Shown here piece after piece: positions 1 to 5,785 of a stretch of DNA of 28,115 nt. This DNA comes from a virus, in IMG/VR virus record IMGVR_UViG_3300028548_005929, positions 1-28,115 of that record. One strand, 5' to 3'. Each line of letters begins with the position of its first letter. Position 1 is the first letter of the stretch. Below the pieces are notes generated by a model. The model worked only from the letters and a program-made list of their open reading frames with translations. It ran no database searches and was not told the DNA's origin. The translations under genes and the position numbers were made by a program.

Positions 1-435
1 GACGGGTTTCCAAGCGCATATGACAAACATCAAGGGGAGGTGTTAAGCCCATTGAACGATGCGCTTTTTGCTTTGGTTGAGTGGGCTTGTAACTGGTGCA
101 ATTTGTATGAGGACGCAAACAGTCTTCAATCAGCACGGTTCATTGCCGACAGATCCACCATTAATGAGTTTGCTGGAAACAAACATGAAATTGACCCAGC
201 AAAATACGCTTGCCTGATTGTGGAGTACATACAAAAGCAGTATCAGCACGATGGCGAATATGGCTTTAGCTACGATGACTACCTTTCCTGGTTTTGGGAT
301 AGGGTTCGGAATGGCGACAGCCTGTTAGATTTCATGAGCGACACCTTTGAAAGCTTTGGCTTTAAGGATGAGGATGAAGCTGAGATCTGGCACCTAATCT
401 GTGAGCAGAAAGACGACATGAAGCACATTAGGTAG
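1..435 (+). CDS. Hypothetical acidic protein, probably 5'-truncated by the window edge
   Basis: I do not recognise this protein. The reading frame is open from base 1 of the window (it begins DGFPSAYDKHQGE) and stops at 433-435. The first in-window start candidate is a GTG at 40, but the purine-rich GGGGAGG lies directly against that GTG with no spacer. I therefore think the true start is upstream and the gene is partial. The visible part is acidic and rich in aromatic residues (Trp, Tyr, Phe), with many Asp and Glu near the C-terminus. It has no signal peptide, membrane segment or known motif. It reads in the same direction as the following early genes, which are separated from it by a 121-nt gap carrying repeats. 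Function unknown; whether the start lies outside the window is an inference. Confidence 0.6.
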   Translation, partial: DGFPSAYDKHQGEVLSPLNDALFALVEWACNWCNLYEDANSLQSARFIADRSTINEFAGNKHEIDPAKYACLIVEYIQKQYQHDGEYGFSYDDYLSWFWDRVRNGDSLLDFMSDTFESFGFKDEDEAEIWHLICEQKDDMKHIR

Positions 436-443
436 CTAAAGAT

Positions 444-483
444 TTTTGGGCGCAAGACGTACCTTTTGGGCGCAAGACGTACC
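444..483. repeat. Perfect 20-bp tandem repeat, two copies
   Basis: Bases 444-463 and 464-483 are identical (ttttgggcgcaagacgtacc) and directly adjacent. The 3' hexamer cgtacc occurs again at 515-520 and 524-529, giving four copies between two genes. The block sits in the 121-nt gap (436-556) upstream of the small early genes. It could be a protein-binding or iteron-like site, or a recent duplication. Confidence 0.85.
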
Positions 484-556
484 TTTGTAGGTGTTGCACC
501 CCCTCAAAATATAACGTACCATTCGTACCACAACATACTAAATTAGAGAAAATGCT
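484..556 (+). promoter_or_regulatory. Possible early promoter region upstream of the 557 gene
   Basis: After the tandem repeat lies an AT-rich stretch with TTGCAC at 494-499, followed 17 nt later by TACCAT (517-522), a weak sigma70-like pair. The same octamer tgttgcac forms the -35 part of the better promoter candidate at 5393. Two cgtacc copies (515-520, 524-529) overlap the putative -10. Both elements are poor matches to consensus, so this is a low-confidence call. Confidence 0.25.
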
Positions 557-985
557 ATGAAAGCACCAACAAAACAAGAAGTAATCGACAAGTTGAAAGA
601 AGAGGTCAGGCTACGCAGCTTGGATCAAGAGCATCACATCCGCACGACTCAGGAACTTCGCGCAGCAGAAAAGCGCATCGAAGAGCTTGAGCAGTTAACC
701 AAAGGCACTGATGTCTTCCAAGTCTCGCACCCTGCCAACTTGTTTTGGCACCGCTACGCCGATCACGGATTGAGGATTTACACACATGGGGATGACCATG
801 ATGACAGCAAGCAATTGCTGACTAGGATACCCCTTTTCACCAACTACCACGGCGAAGCCGATACGCAGAGCAAGATAGAAATCTTGTTGAAGTTGCAAAA
901 GCTTTTGACCGAAGCCTACGAGTCTTTTCCTGATGAATACATCGGGGTGGAGATTTTTATGGCAGAAAACAACGTGAATGCCTAA
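557..985 (+). CDS. Hypothetical protein with N-terminal coiled coil
   Basis: Function not recognised. The 142-residue product starts with about 50 residues of highly charged, heptad-like helix (Lys/Glu/Arg rich) that should form a coiled coil. A more globular part follows, containing an HPANLFWHRYADHGLRIY stretch and ending in acidic helices. There is no signal peptide or membrane segment. The ATG at 557 follows a weak purine-rich site (tagagaaaa). The stop codon TAA overlaps the next ATG by one base, so the two genes are probably translationally coupled. It is the first gene after the repeat-bearing gap at 436-556. I expect a small early accessory protein. Confidence 0.7.
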   Translation: MKAPTKQEVIDKLKEEVRLRSLDQEHHIRTTQELRAAEKRIEELEQLTKGTDVFQVSHPANLFWHRYADHGLRIYTHGDDHDDSKQLLTRIPLFTNYHGEADTQSKIEILLKLQKLLTEAYESFPDEYIGVEIFMAENNVNA

Positions 986-1185
986 TGAATGAAGCTTACG
1001 AAAAATGGCTTGCTGCTGGGAACAAGCCAACTCAACTGCCCTCTGATGCAACCGCTGGCAAGACCAGATATTGCATCAACTGCGGCTTAGCCAAACCAGA
1101 GGCCGACTTCAAGTTAACGGGCAATGTTAAGTGCAGAGCCTGTTACGAGCGTCGAGGCCTAAAACCAGGAGCCCACAATGAGTGA
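985..1185 (+). CDS. Small zinc-ribbon protein
   Basis: This 66-residue protein has two CXXC knuckles, CINC near residue 31 and CRAC near residue 51, about 16 residues apart, followed by an Arg/Lys-rich tail. The first knuckle sits in the context YCINCGLAKPEADF, which resembles the zinc-ribbon N-termini common in small phage proteins and in endonuclease VII-like proteins. The nuclease domain itself is missing here, so nucleic-acid binding is the most that can be inferred. The start overlaps the preceding stop (TAATG), and the 3' end overlaps the next gene by 8 nt. It belongs to a tightly packed run of short genes (557-1682). Confidence 0.7.
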   Translation: MNEAYEKWLAAGNKPTQLPSDATAGKTRYCINCGLAKPEADFKLTGNVKCRACYERRGLKPGAHNE

Positions 1186-1501
1186 GATAACAAGAGAGCA
1201 GGTTGAGGCATCACATCCTGATGCCCCGTGGAACCAGTTAGATGCTGAGTTTTGCGACAAACACCACGACATTGAGCTTGAGCGAGTAGACGGCGAGGAT
1301 GAGGACGGCAAGTACAGCTTCTCGTTTTGCCCAGTATGCCAATCGCTTGATGAGCTAAACGCTGGAGACCTGTATTGCGAAGCGTGTATCAAAACAGATC
1401 TTTCTTTTCAGGAAGGCGAAGGCTTTTACTGCCTGAACTGCGAGGATTTCACAGAAACAACATACCTTGGGGTATCCCCAGAGGAAGCAAACCATGCCTA
1501 A
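1178..1501 (+). CDS. Small acidic protein with multiple CXXC zinc knuckles
   Basis: The 107-residue product has three CXXC pairs: CPVC, CEAC and CLNC, the last in FYCLNCEDF near residue 85. There is a further single Cys near residue 26. The first two pairs could form one four-Cys zinc site; the third would need the lone Cys or His residues nearby. The protein is strongly acidic outside these knuckles. The ATG at 1178 has a good ribosome binding site (aggag, about 7 nt upstream) and lies inside the previous gene. It is the second zinc-ribbon gene in a row, which suggests that these early genes encode small host-interaction or nucleic-acid-binding proteins. No specific function is recognised. 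Confidence 0.7.
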   Translation: MSEITREQVEASHPDAPWNQLDAEFCDKHHDIELERVDGEDEDGKYSFSFCPVCQSLDELNAGDLYCEACIKTDLSFQEGEGFYCLNCEDFTETTYLGVSPEEANHA

Positions 1502-1682
1502 TTTTCAAGTAGACATTACCCGAACCATAACTGATCGTTACTTTGTAACCGCTAAAGATTGGGAGGAGGCTGAAGACATGGCTCTTGAAGGCGGTGACTT
1601 CTACGCTGAGTTTGTAAAACCCTGCCAGACAAAGTATGGCAAGGAGATTGTGGATGTCGAGGAGATTGATGAAAGTCCTTGA
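1494..1682 (+). CDS. Small hypothetical protein, similar in pattern to the 9054 gene product
   Basis: I chose the ATG at 1494 (MPNFQVDITR) because gagga lies 9 nt upstream; a longer frame from 1467 lacks such a site. The 62-residue product has a beta-strand, a helix centred on a WEEAEDMALEGGD segment, and a final strand ending VDVEEI. The product of the 9054 gene shows the same layout (strand, FVVEAKTQEEAL helix with GGD, strand ending NIREV), so the two may be distant paralogues. The gene overlaps the preceding stop by 8 nt and the methyltransferase start by 14 nt, consistent with one transcript. Function unknown. Confidence 0.65.
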   Translation: MPNFQVDITRTITDRYFVTAKDWEEAEDMALEGGDFYAEFVKPCQTKYGKEIVDVEEIDESP

Positions 1683-2544
1683 CCTGTTCTCAGGCATTGG
1701 CGGCTTCTCATTAGGCTTAGAGTGGGCGGGAATGTCCACTGTGGCCTTTTGCGAACGCGACCCCTACTGTGTCAAGGTGTTAAACAAACACTGGCCTGAC
1801 ACACCAATCCACAACGACGTTAAGGAATTAGATGGTCACCAATACCGAGACTCAGTTGAGCTTATTTGCGGAGGATTCCCCTGCCAGCCTTTCTCAGATG
1901 CAGGGCCAAAAAACGGCGCGAGCGATGACCGTCACCTCTGGCCTGAGATGTTTAGAATTATCAAAGAGTGTCGGCCTAGATGGGTCATTGGCGAAAACGT
2001 TTCTGGCTTCATCAACATGGCGCTCGACAATGTGTGCATTAACTTGGAGAGTGAAGGCTACGACGTCAGGACGTTCGTACTTCCAGCTTGCTCCGTCGAT
2101 GCTCGACACCGAAGAGATCGCGTCTTCATTGTGGGCTACTCCAGCGAGTGGAGAGGGCGGCGGAAGACCGAGCAACAAGAACCAAGACGGGTGGCATTGG
2201 ACGGGGACGAAATGGATTCGACCAAACGGAACCAAGTGCCAGACCAGCCTATCGGATCAGATCAGAATGTACCCCACACCAACAACCCGCGACTACAAAG
2301 GGGGGCGGTCACCTGCCACGCTGAAAGCCAAGGGCCGACTGCCGAGCAACTCATTGCCGGATACAGTGAACGCTTTAGCGGGGGGAACTGGCCCTCTGAA
2401 TCCAGCATTCTGCGAATATCTCATGGGGTTCCCAATCGGGTGGACAGAGTTAAAGCGATAGGTAATGCGGTTGTCCCGCAACTAATTAAAGCAATCGGTG
2501 AGTTAGTGCTTGCCGCCGACAAGGAGATGGAAGATGAAAGTTGA
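1669..2544 (+). CDS. C5-cytosine-specific DNA methyltransferase (orphan)
   Basis: Transfers a methyl group from S-adenosylmethionine to cytosine C5 in DNA. All main motifs are present in order: motif I DLFSGIGGF (residues 5-13, SAM binding), motif IV GGFPCQPFSDAG with catalytic Cys72, motif VI ENV (109-111), motif VIII RHRRDR (146-151), a variable target-recognition stretch (about 157-250), then GVPNRVDR (253-260) and motif X GNAVVP (265-270). At 291 residues it is a compact but complete member. The ATG at 1669 follows gaggag with about 5 nt spacing; a longer frame from 1636 is not needed. No restriction endonuclease gene is adjacent, so protection of phage DNA from host restriction is the likely role. 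Bases 1832-2461 carry a second long frame in +1. Target sequence cannot be predicted. Confidence 0.95.
   Translation: MKVLDLFSGIGGFSLGLEWAGMSTVAFCERDPYCVKVLNKHWPDTPIHNDVKELDGHQYRDSVELICGGFPCQPFSDAGPKNGASDDRHLWPEMFRIIKECRPRWVIGENVSGFINMALDNVCINLESEGYDVRTFVLPACSVDARHRRDRVFIVGYSSEWRGRRKTEQQEPRRVALDGDEMDSTKRNQVPDQPIGSDQNVPHTNNPRLQRGAVTCHAESQGPTAEQLIAGYSERFSGGNWPSESSILRISHGVPNRVDRVKAIGNAVVPQLIKAIGELVLAADKEMEDES
1832..2461 (+). CDS. Overlapping +1-frame protein inside the methyltransferase gene (MGFPIGWT-type)
   Basis: A 209-residue frame lies wholly inside the methyltransferase gene, shifted +1. It has its own ribosome binding site, AAGGA at 1822-1826, five nt before ATG 1832. It does not look like noise. 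It contains SLFAEDSPASLS (10-21), an STWRST...LTW segment (61-72), GRSYFQLAPS (80-89), YPTPTTRDYKGGRSP (147-161), and ends LNPAFCEYLMGFPIGWTEL (189-207). I recognise this series, particularly the closing LNPxFxExLMGFPIGWT motif, from proteins annotated in phages and prophages next to cytosine methyltransferases. The closing motif is the +1 reading of the methyltransferase GVPNRVDRVK segment. Function unknown. It may be a genuinely dual-coded gene, or the database family may consist of translations of the same overlapping frame. Family recognition is from memory. Confidence 0.55.
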   Translation: MVTNTETQLSLFAEDSPASLSQMQGQKTARAMTVTSGLRCLELSKSVGLDGSLAKTFLASSTWRSTMCALTWRVKATTSGRSYFQLAPSMLDTEEIASSLWATPASGEGGGRPSNKNQDGWHWTGTKWIRPNGTKCQTSLSDQIRMYPTPTTRDYKGGRSPATLKAKGRLPSNSLPDTVNALAGGTGPLNPAFCEYLMGFPIGWTELKR

Positions 2545-2725
2545 ACTAAACAAAGAAGAGTGTGACCTTTTGACGCAGCTAATGGGTACATCAAAAGATG
2601 ATCCAAGAATCCACGGGCTAATTGGTACTTGTTTCTGGTCTCACAACCACAGCAAGGAAGACGAGAAGCAACTCAAAGATTCTTGGACTTCGATTCAAAG
2701 TAAGTTGAAAGAGGTCTGCGGATAA
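2534..2725 (+). CDS. Small hypothetical protein
   Basis: I chose the ATG at 2534 (MKVELNKEECDLL) because aaggag lies 8 nt upstream; an upstream start at 2510 lacks a comparable site. The 63-residue product is charged and mostly helical, with segments KVELNKEECDLLTQLM and KEDEKQLKDSWTSIQSKL separated by a loop with Cys, Trp and two His. It has no membrane segment or known motif. It overlaps the methyltransferase stop by 11 nt, so it is the last gene of this plus-strand run, and it is followed by a strong hairpin in the convergent gap. The KxELxxEE...LL start is seen in many small phage proteins. Function unknown. Confidence 0.65.
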   Translation: MKVELNKEECDLLTQLMGTSKDDPRIHGLIGTCFWSHNHSKEDEKQLKDSWTSIQSKLKEVCG

Positions 2726-2726
2726 A

Positions 2727-2776
2727 ATGGTTGCCCCTCTTGCACGGAGGATGCGGGGTGCAAAGAGGGGAACCAT
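2727..2776. terminator. Strong 17-bp hairpin between convergent genes, possible bidirectional terminator
   Basis: The left arm (atggtt at 2727-2732, cccctct at 2734-2740, tgca at 2741-2744) pairs fully with the right arm (tgca at 2759-2762, agagggg at 2764-2770, aaccat at 2771-2776). Each arm has one bulged base, and the purine-rich loop is 14 nt. A second small hairpin, ggcg/cgcc, follows at 2778-2793. The position between genes converging from both strands fits a bidirectional terminator, but neither side has a T-tract. It could instead be a structured RNA or a processing site. Confidence 0.45.
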
Positions 2777-2852
2777 AGGCGCGAGAAAACGCCATGTCCG
2801 ACCAAGACCGGCGAAGTCTCTCAAATTACATCAACATATGCAATTGACAGAA

Positions 2853-3158
2853 TTATCTCTTAGTTGCTAATTTTTTCATCACAGACTTAAATCCAGGAAG
2901 ATTCTTTTTTGACACCTTTCTGTTCTTCATTAGCAATCCGCAAGACTTAATCACTTGATCATCATCCCCGTAATTCTTTTCTAGAAAGTCAGCAATGTCC
3001 TTGAGCATCATCATTGCAAGCTGGTCTTTGATGTTTGCCTCCAATCGCTTTAGGACACTGCGTAAGTGATTAGCTGCAATGCACTCGCTGGGATTGATAT
3101 CCCCAGCTTTGTGCATCCGCTCCACAAAATTAGAAGTTCCAGTCATCTTTGGTCTCAT
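2853..3158 (-). CDS. Hypothetical helical protein downstream of the primase-helicase
   Basis: I do not recognise this 101-residue basic protein. It appears all-helical, with a Met/Leu-rich helix around QLAMMMLKDIADFLEKNYG and a Lys-rich C-terminus (KKNLPGFKSVMKKLATKR), which would suit nucleic-acid contact. I chose the ATG at 3158 (MRPKMTGTSNF). A longer frame from 3218 would overlap the helicase gene by 89 nt, whereas this start overlaps it by 29 nt and has a weak purine site (gaagag) upstream. It is the last gene of the minus-strand replication run rusA, helicase, this gene, so a replication-accessory role is possible but not shown. Confidence 0.65.
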   Translation of the reverse strand: MRPKMTGTSNFVERMHKAGDINPSECIAANHLRSVLKRLEANIKDQLAMMMLKDIADFLEKNYGDDDQVIKSCGLLMKNRKVSKKNLPGFKSVMKKLATKR

Positions 3159-4911
3159 GAAAATCTCTTCTACCCGTTGATCTCGCAACTTGCGCGAACG
3201 GTTCAGGGTTATGTTCACGGTCTCTGTACCTCCCCGTCACCGGATCGTACTGAAGTTCCGCACTGCCTATTGAACCAACCCACTTGAATCTGCATTTCCA
3301 GCTATGTACCTCGATGTGCTCACCTAATCTGTGAACTGTTATGCCGCAATCGGCTTTAGCAAACCATGCAGCAGACCCGCTGATGTGGTTGCCGTTTGGG
3401 ATAGGCATCTTGCCCTGATCGTTTGCCCTCATTTTAGCAGGGTGAGCAATGAACCAGATGTGAAGGTCATGACTTCTAGCAAACTGCACCATACGAGTGA
3501 GCATTTCGCTGATCGCTTGATGCTCGTTCTCGCCGCTGTTCTGGGCTATGTAATTATAAGGATCAATCACCAAGCCTCGGCAACCAAGCCTCATGACAGC
3601 CATTTTTGTACGCTCTATGATGCTGTCTATCGTTGCCGCTTCACCATCCTTGGAATCAAGAAAGGCAAAGTGATCATTGACCCAGCTTCTAGACTCCTTC
3701 ATCTCATCAGAAGACATTCGCTCATGATGACCCTCAAAGAATGGCTTACGAGCGTACTTCTCAGACAGCTTGATGATGTGCATTGCTGGCGGGTTCTCAA
3801 AGCTTGCGATGGCAAACTTCCAATCTTCTTTCTCGGCTAAGTTAACTAGTACCGCGTCGATGAACTCAGACTTACCAGATCCAGGGAGCCCCGTTACTAC
3901 AGTCAATTGACCTTGAAGCACAGTGTAAACATCGTCTAAGCCACGGAATCCGGTAGACATACCCTTCATCAAACCCTTTTCGTACAGGAAGGCAACGTCA
4001 TCAGCGTAGTCATTCGCTGAATACACGCCGACCAATGGGGTTGGACTCGCCTGATTGATGAGATCTACTAAACGCTCTTTGCCTTGATCACGAAGGACAT
4101 CATTCGCATCCTTGCAACCTTCTGGTAGATCTAGGTGGTAGCACTTAGCTCTGCCGACTCGGCGCATGATCTCTTCACCAAGAGCTTGCCCTGGCTCATC
4201 GCTGTCAACAGCCAAGATAATCTTTTCTGCCTGTTCAAACACATCCTTGGCAGCCCAGAGATAAGCAAACTTTCTGTCTTCGGCAGCATCAACACGCTTG
4301 TTGCTGACCTTCTGAGGAGCACCATTAGGAACACTGACTACTAAAGTATCGGGGCAGTCGCCTAGTGCTGACGCAATTGCCAGCGCGTCAAACTCGCCCT
4401 CAGTAATGATGATTGTTTTTAGGCCATCAGATGGTGCCTGCTCAATGCCCCAAAGCGTTTGCGCGGAACCGTCTTGGGTAAACTGCTTATCGCTTACCGC
4501 TCTCCATTTGATGGCTTCATTGTCGCCGTAGACAAAGCCAATGGCATCCAGTTCACCGCCGTTGTGAAAGTATTTGGTTCCACCAACCACGTTATATCCA
4601 CCAATGGTCTCAGGGTCGATACCCCTCTCAGTCAGGAACGCATTCATCAGGCCTTTATCTGATGTCTTTGGCTTACTGATGGCTTTTACGGTGGCTGTCT
4701 GCTCTGAAGGAAACCCATCGAAAGAACTAATTTCCCTACTGACCTTCCCCGATACCTCGCAGTGCCAGCAGCGATAGAGTACGCAGCCGCCATCAGGCTG
4801 GATGTTAAATGTCTTTTCGTTTTTCTTTTTACGTTCCGGCGAACATACAGGACAAACGTGCCTACCTGCCTCGTTGCTGGTCACAAAATATTCTAAATCT
4901 GATTGATTCAT
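3130..4911 (-). CDS. Bifunctional DNA primase-helicase (T7 gp4-like, DnaB-family)
   Basis: Makes RNA primers and unwinds DNA ahead of the phage replication fork. The 593-residue product has a zinc-binding primase domain with C20, C23, C48 and C51 (CPVC...CWHC). A TOPRIM domain follows at about 165-275, with ITEGEFDA around E171 and the acidic VDSDEPG motif. The C-terminal RecA-like helicase has Walker A GLPGSGKS (Lys347), Walker B GLVIDPYNYIA, and IWFIAHPAKM, the DnaB/gp4 motif with its conserved His. Length is close to T7 gp4 (566). I chose ATG 4911 because AAGGAGG lies 6 nt upstream; a TTG at 4938 is less likely. It follows rusA after a 129-nt gap with palindromic repeats that may control it, and it overlaps the next gene by 29 nt. 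Confidence 0.95.
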   Translation of the reverse strand: MNQSDLEYFVTSNEAGRHVCPVCSPERKKKNEKTFNIQPDGGCVLYRCWHCEVSGKVSREISSFDGFPSEQTATVKAISKPKTSDKGLMNAFLTERGIDPETIGGYNVVGGTKYFHNGGELDAIGFVYGDNEAIKWRAVSDKQFTQDGSAQTLWGIEQAPSDGLKTIIITEGEFDALAIASALGDCPDTLVVSVPNGAPQKVSNKRVDAAEDRKFAYLWAAKDVFEQAEKIILAVDSDEPGQALGEEIMRRVGRAKCYHLDLPEGCKDANDVLRDQGKERLVDLINQASPTPLVGVYSANDYADDVAFLYEKGLMKGMSTGFRGLDDVYTVLQGQLTVVTGLPGSGKSEFIDAVLVNLAEKEDWKFAIASFENPPAMHIIKLSEKYARKPFFEGHHERMSSDEMKESRSWVNDHFAFLDSKDGEAATIDSIIERTKMAVMRLGCRGLVIDPYNYIAQNSGENEHQAISEMLTRMVQFARSHDLHIWFIAHPAKMRANDQGKMPIPNGNHISGSAAWFAKADCGITVHRLGEHIEVHSWKCRFKWVGSIGSAELQYDPVTGRYRDREHNPEPFAQVARSTGRRDFHETKDDWNF

Positions 4912-4950
4912 GTGCATCCTCCTTGTGAATCGTTTCAAAAAATGTTAAAT

Positions 4951-5040
4951 CTATAGAACGCCATCTGAGAGAACGTTCTCTTCGATAGCTTTCTTCCCAA
5001 CTTTAAGTTGGGTTTAGAACGTACTGCTTAGAACGTTCTC
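4951..5040 (-). promoter_or_regulatory. Paired palindrome-plus-half-site modules upstream of the helicase gene
   Basis: The hexamer agaacg occurs four times, at 4955-4960, 4970-4975, 5016-5021 and 5030-5035. Two of these are halves of near-identical palindromes: gagaacgttctc at 4969-4980 and agaacgttct at 5030-5039, whose centres are exactly 60 bp apart. Each palindrome has a further half-site 14-15 bp away on the same side, so the whole arrangement is a duplicated module. Between them is a perfect 7-bp stem, cccaact/agttggg at 4996-5012, with a 3-nt loop. The site lies between rusA and the helicase ribosome binding site, which fits a repressor or activator operator. No clear -35/-10 pair is visible. 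Confidence 0.6.
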
Positions 5041-5400
5041 TTAGTCGGTAATCTTCTCAACCTTGATCGTTGCTCTGGGGTTCTCCTTGTCGAGCGCATG
5101 GTAAATATGTTTTTCCTTCACTTGCCTGTCGTTCTTGTACGCAAAGCCCTCTAGACAATCCAATATGACCGATTCATCCAGATCAGGTCTGCGGGTCACA
5201 TACCAAATCTTAATCGTCACCCTAACGTCTCCCTCAATAAGCTCATCGAGGGTCGGGCATTGCTTCTTAAAGGCATCGACATAGTCTCTGGCCTTCTTAC
5301 TCTTTATCAATCTAGGTCTACCCCCGAAAGCTACAATCTTCCGACTGTTGGCTTTGCTGGCAGGTTCGCCGTAGATTGTGGTCTCAAAGATGTTGCACAT
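5041..5400 (-). CDS. rusA: RusA-like Holliday junction resolvase
   Basis: Resolves four-way DNA junctions made during replication and recombination before packaging. The 119-residue product is the usual RusA length. It has the RusA-type N-terminus IYGEPASKANSRK and the catalytic acidic residues in the right pattern: Asp73 and Asp75 in RRPDLDE and Asp91 in NDRQV, matching D70, D72 and D91 of E. coli RusA. I chose ATG 5400 for its fit to family N-termini. It lacks a clear ribosome binding site, and the frame stays open to a TTG at 5436. It is transcribed divergently from the 5450 operon with only 49 nt between starts, and the -35 of the opposite promoter overlaps its start codon. The helicase gene follows downstream. 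Confidence 0.9.
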   Translation of the reverse strand: MCNIFETTIYGEPASKANSRKIVAFGGRPRLIKSKKARDYVDAFKKQCPTLDELIEGDVRVTIKIWYVTRRPDLDESVILDCLEGFAYKNDRQVKEKHIYHALDKENPRATIKVEKITD

Positions 5401-5421
5401 GTTATGATGGTTCGCTATGAT
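5393..5421 (+). promoter_or_regulatory. Sigma70-type promoter for the plus-strand early operon
   Basis: TTGCAC (5393-5398), a 17-nt spacer and TATGAT (5416-5421) make a plausible vegetative promoter pointing at the gene starting at 5450. A second TATGAT lies at 5403-5408. The predicted transcript would begin near 5428 and have a short leader containing AGGAGG. The -35 overlaps the rusA start codon on the opposite strand, so polymerase bound here could interfere with rusA expression. The -10 matches five of six consensus bases; the -35 matches mainly in TTG. Confidence 0.5.
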
Positions 5422-5449
5422 ACGCAAGCGGAACAACAGGAGGAATCAT

Positions 5450-5785
5450 ATGAGCAAAATTGGAAGTTTTGTTTTGGAACAAGAAGAGCGTGGTAACACG
5501 CAATGGAACGAGGAACAACGTAGCTATGAGTCTAATCATAAAATCGAATGTCGAGATGAATGTGCGGAGCACGGGAGAACCGTTGCCAAGCATACCTTGG
5601 GATCAAATGTTTTTCAAAGATGCCTTCGACATACCAGTAGAAGAGCCGGACATAGTCCGAAAGTTGGCGGCGGTCAGAAGCGCATACAAGCGTTACTTGC
5701 TAAAGCAGGAAGATCCACCAGAGCGAGAATTCTTCATAGGTCAGCACTCCGACGAGGCAGGCTTGCTCGTTCGGATTTATTGTAA
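5450..5785 (+). CDS. Hypothetical protein with real-looking N-terminus and anomalous Arg-rich C-terminus
   Basis: The ATG at 5450 has the best ribosome binding site in the region (AGGAGG, 7 nt upstream) and is the first start after the promoter. The first 40-50 residues (MSKIGSFVLEQEERG...) look like an ordinary phage protein. From about residue 55 to the stop at 5785 the sequence becomes Arg/Ser/Gly-rich and overlaps the better-looking 5526 gene in another frame for 260 nt. This looks like run-on translation through a neighbour's frame. The original stop may have been lost, or a frameshift may separate this N-terminus from the 5526 frame. I trust the start more than the end. Function unknown. 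Confidence 0.45.
   Translation: MSKIGSFVLEQEERGNTQWNEEQRSYESNHKIECRDECAEHGRTVAKHTLGSNVFQRCLRHTSRRAGHSPKVGGGQKRIQALLAKAGRSTRARILHRSALRRGRLARSDLL

Noticed and set aside
695-1051. 118-codon minus-strand frame
   Set aside because: It is antisense to two plus-strand genes with start-stop overlap and better composition; no motif and no ribosome binding site.
2088-2324. Third-frame 78-codon ORF in the methyltransferase gene
   Set aside because: Arg-rich, no recognisable motif and no start signal, unlike the 1832 frame in the same place.
3331-3840. 169-codon plus-strand frame opposite the primase-helicase gene
   Set aside because: It lies antisense to a helicase with clear motifs, has Cys/His/Arg-rich unnatural composition and lacks a ribosome binding site.
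4996-5012. Intrinsic terminator from the cccaact/agttggg hairpin
   Set aside because: The stem is good but only 7 bp and AT-containing, and no T-run follows it on the minus strand where rusA transcripts would end.
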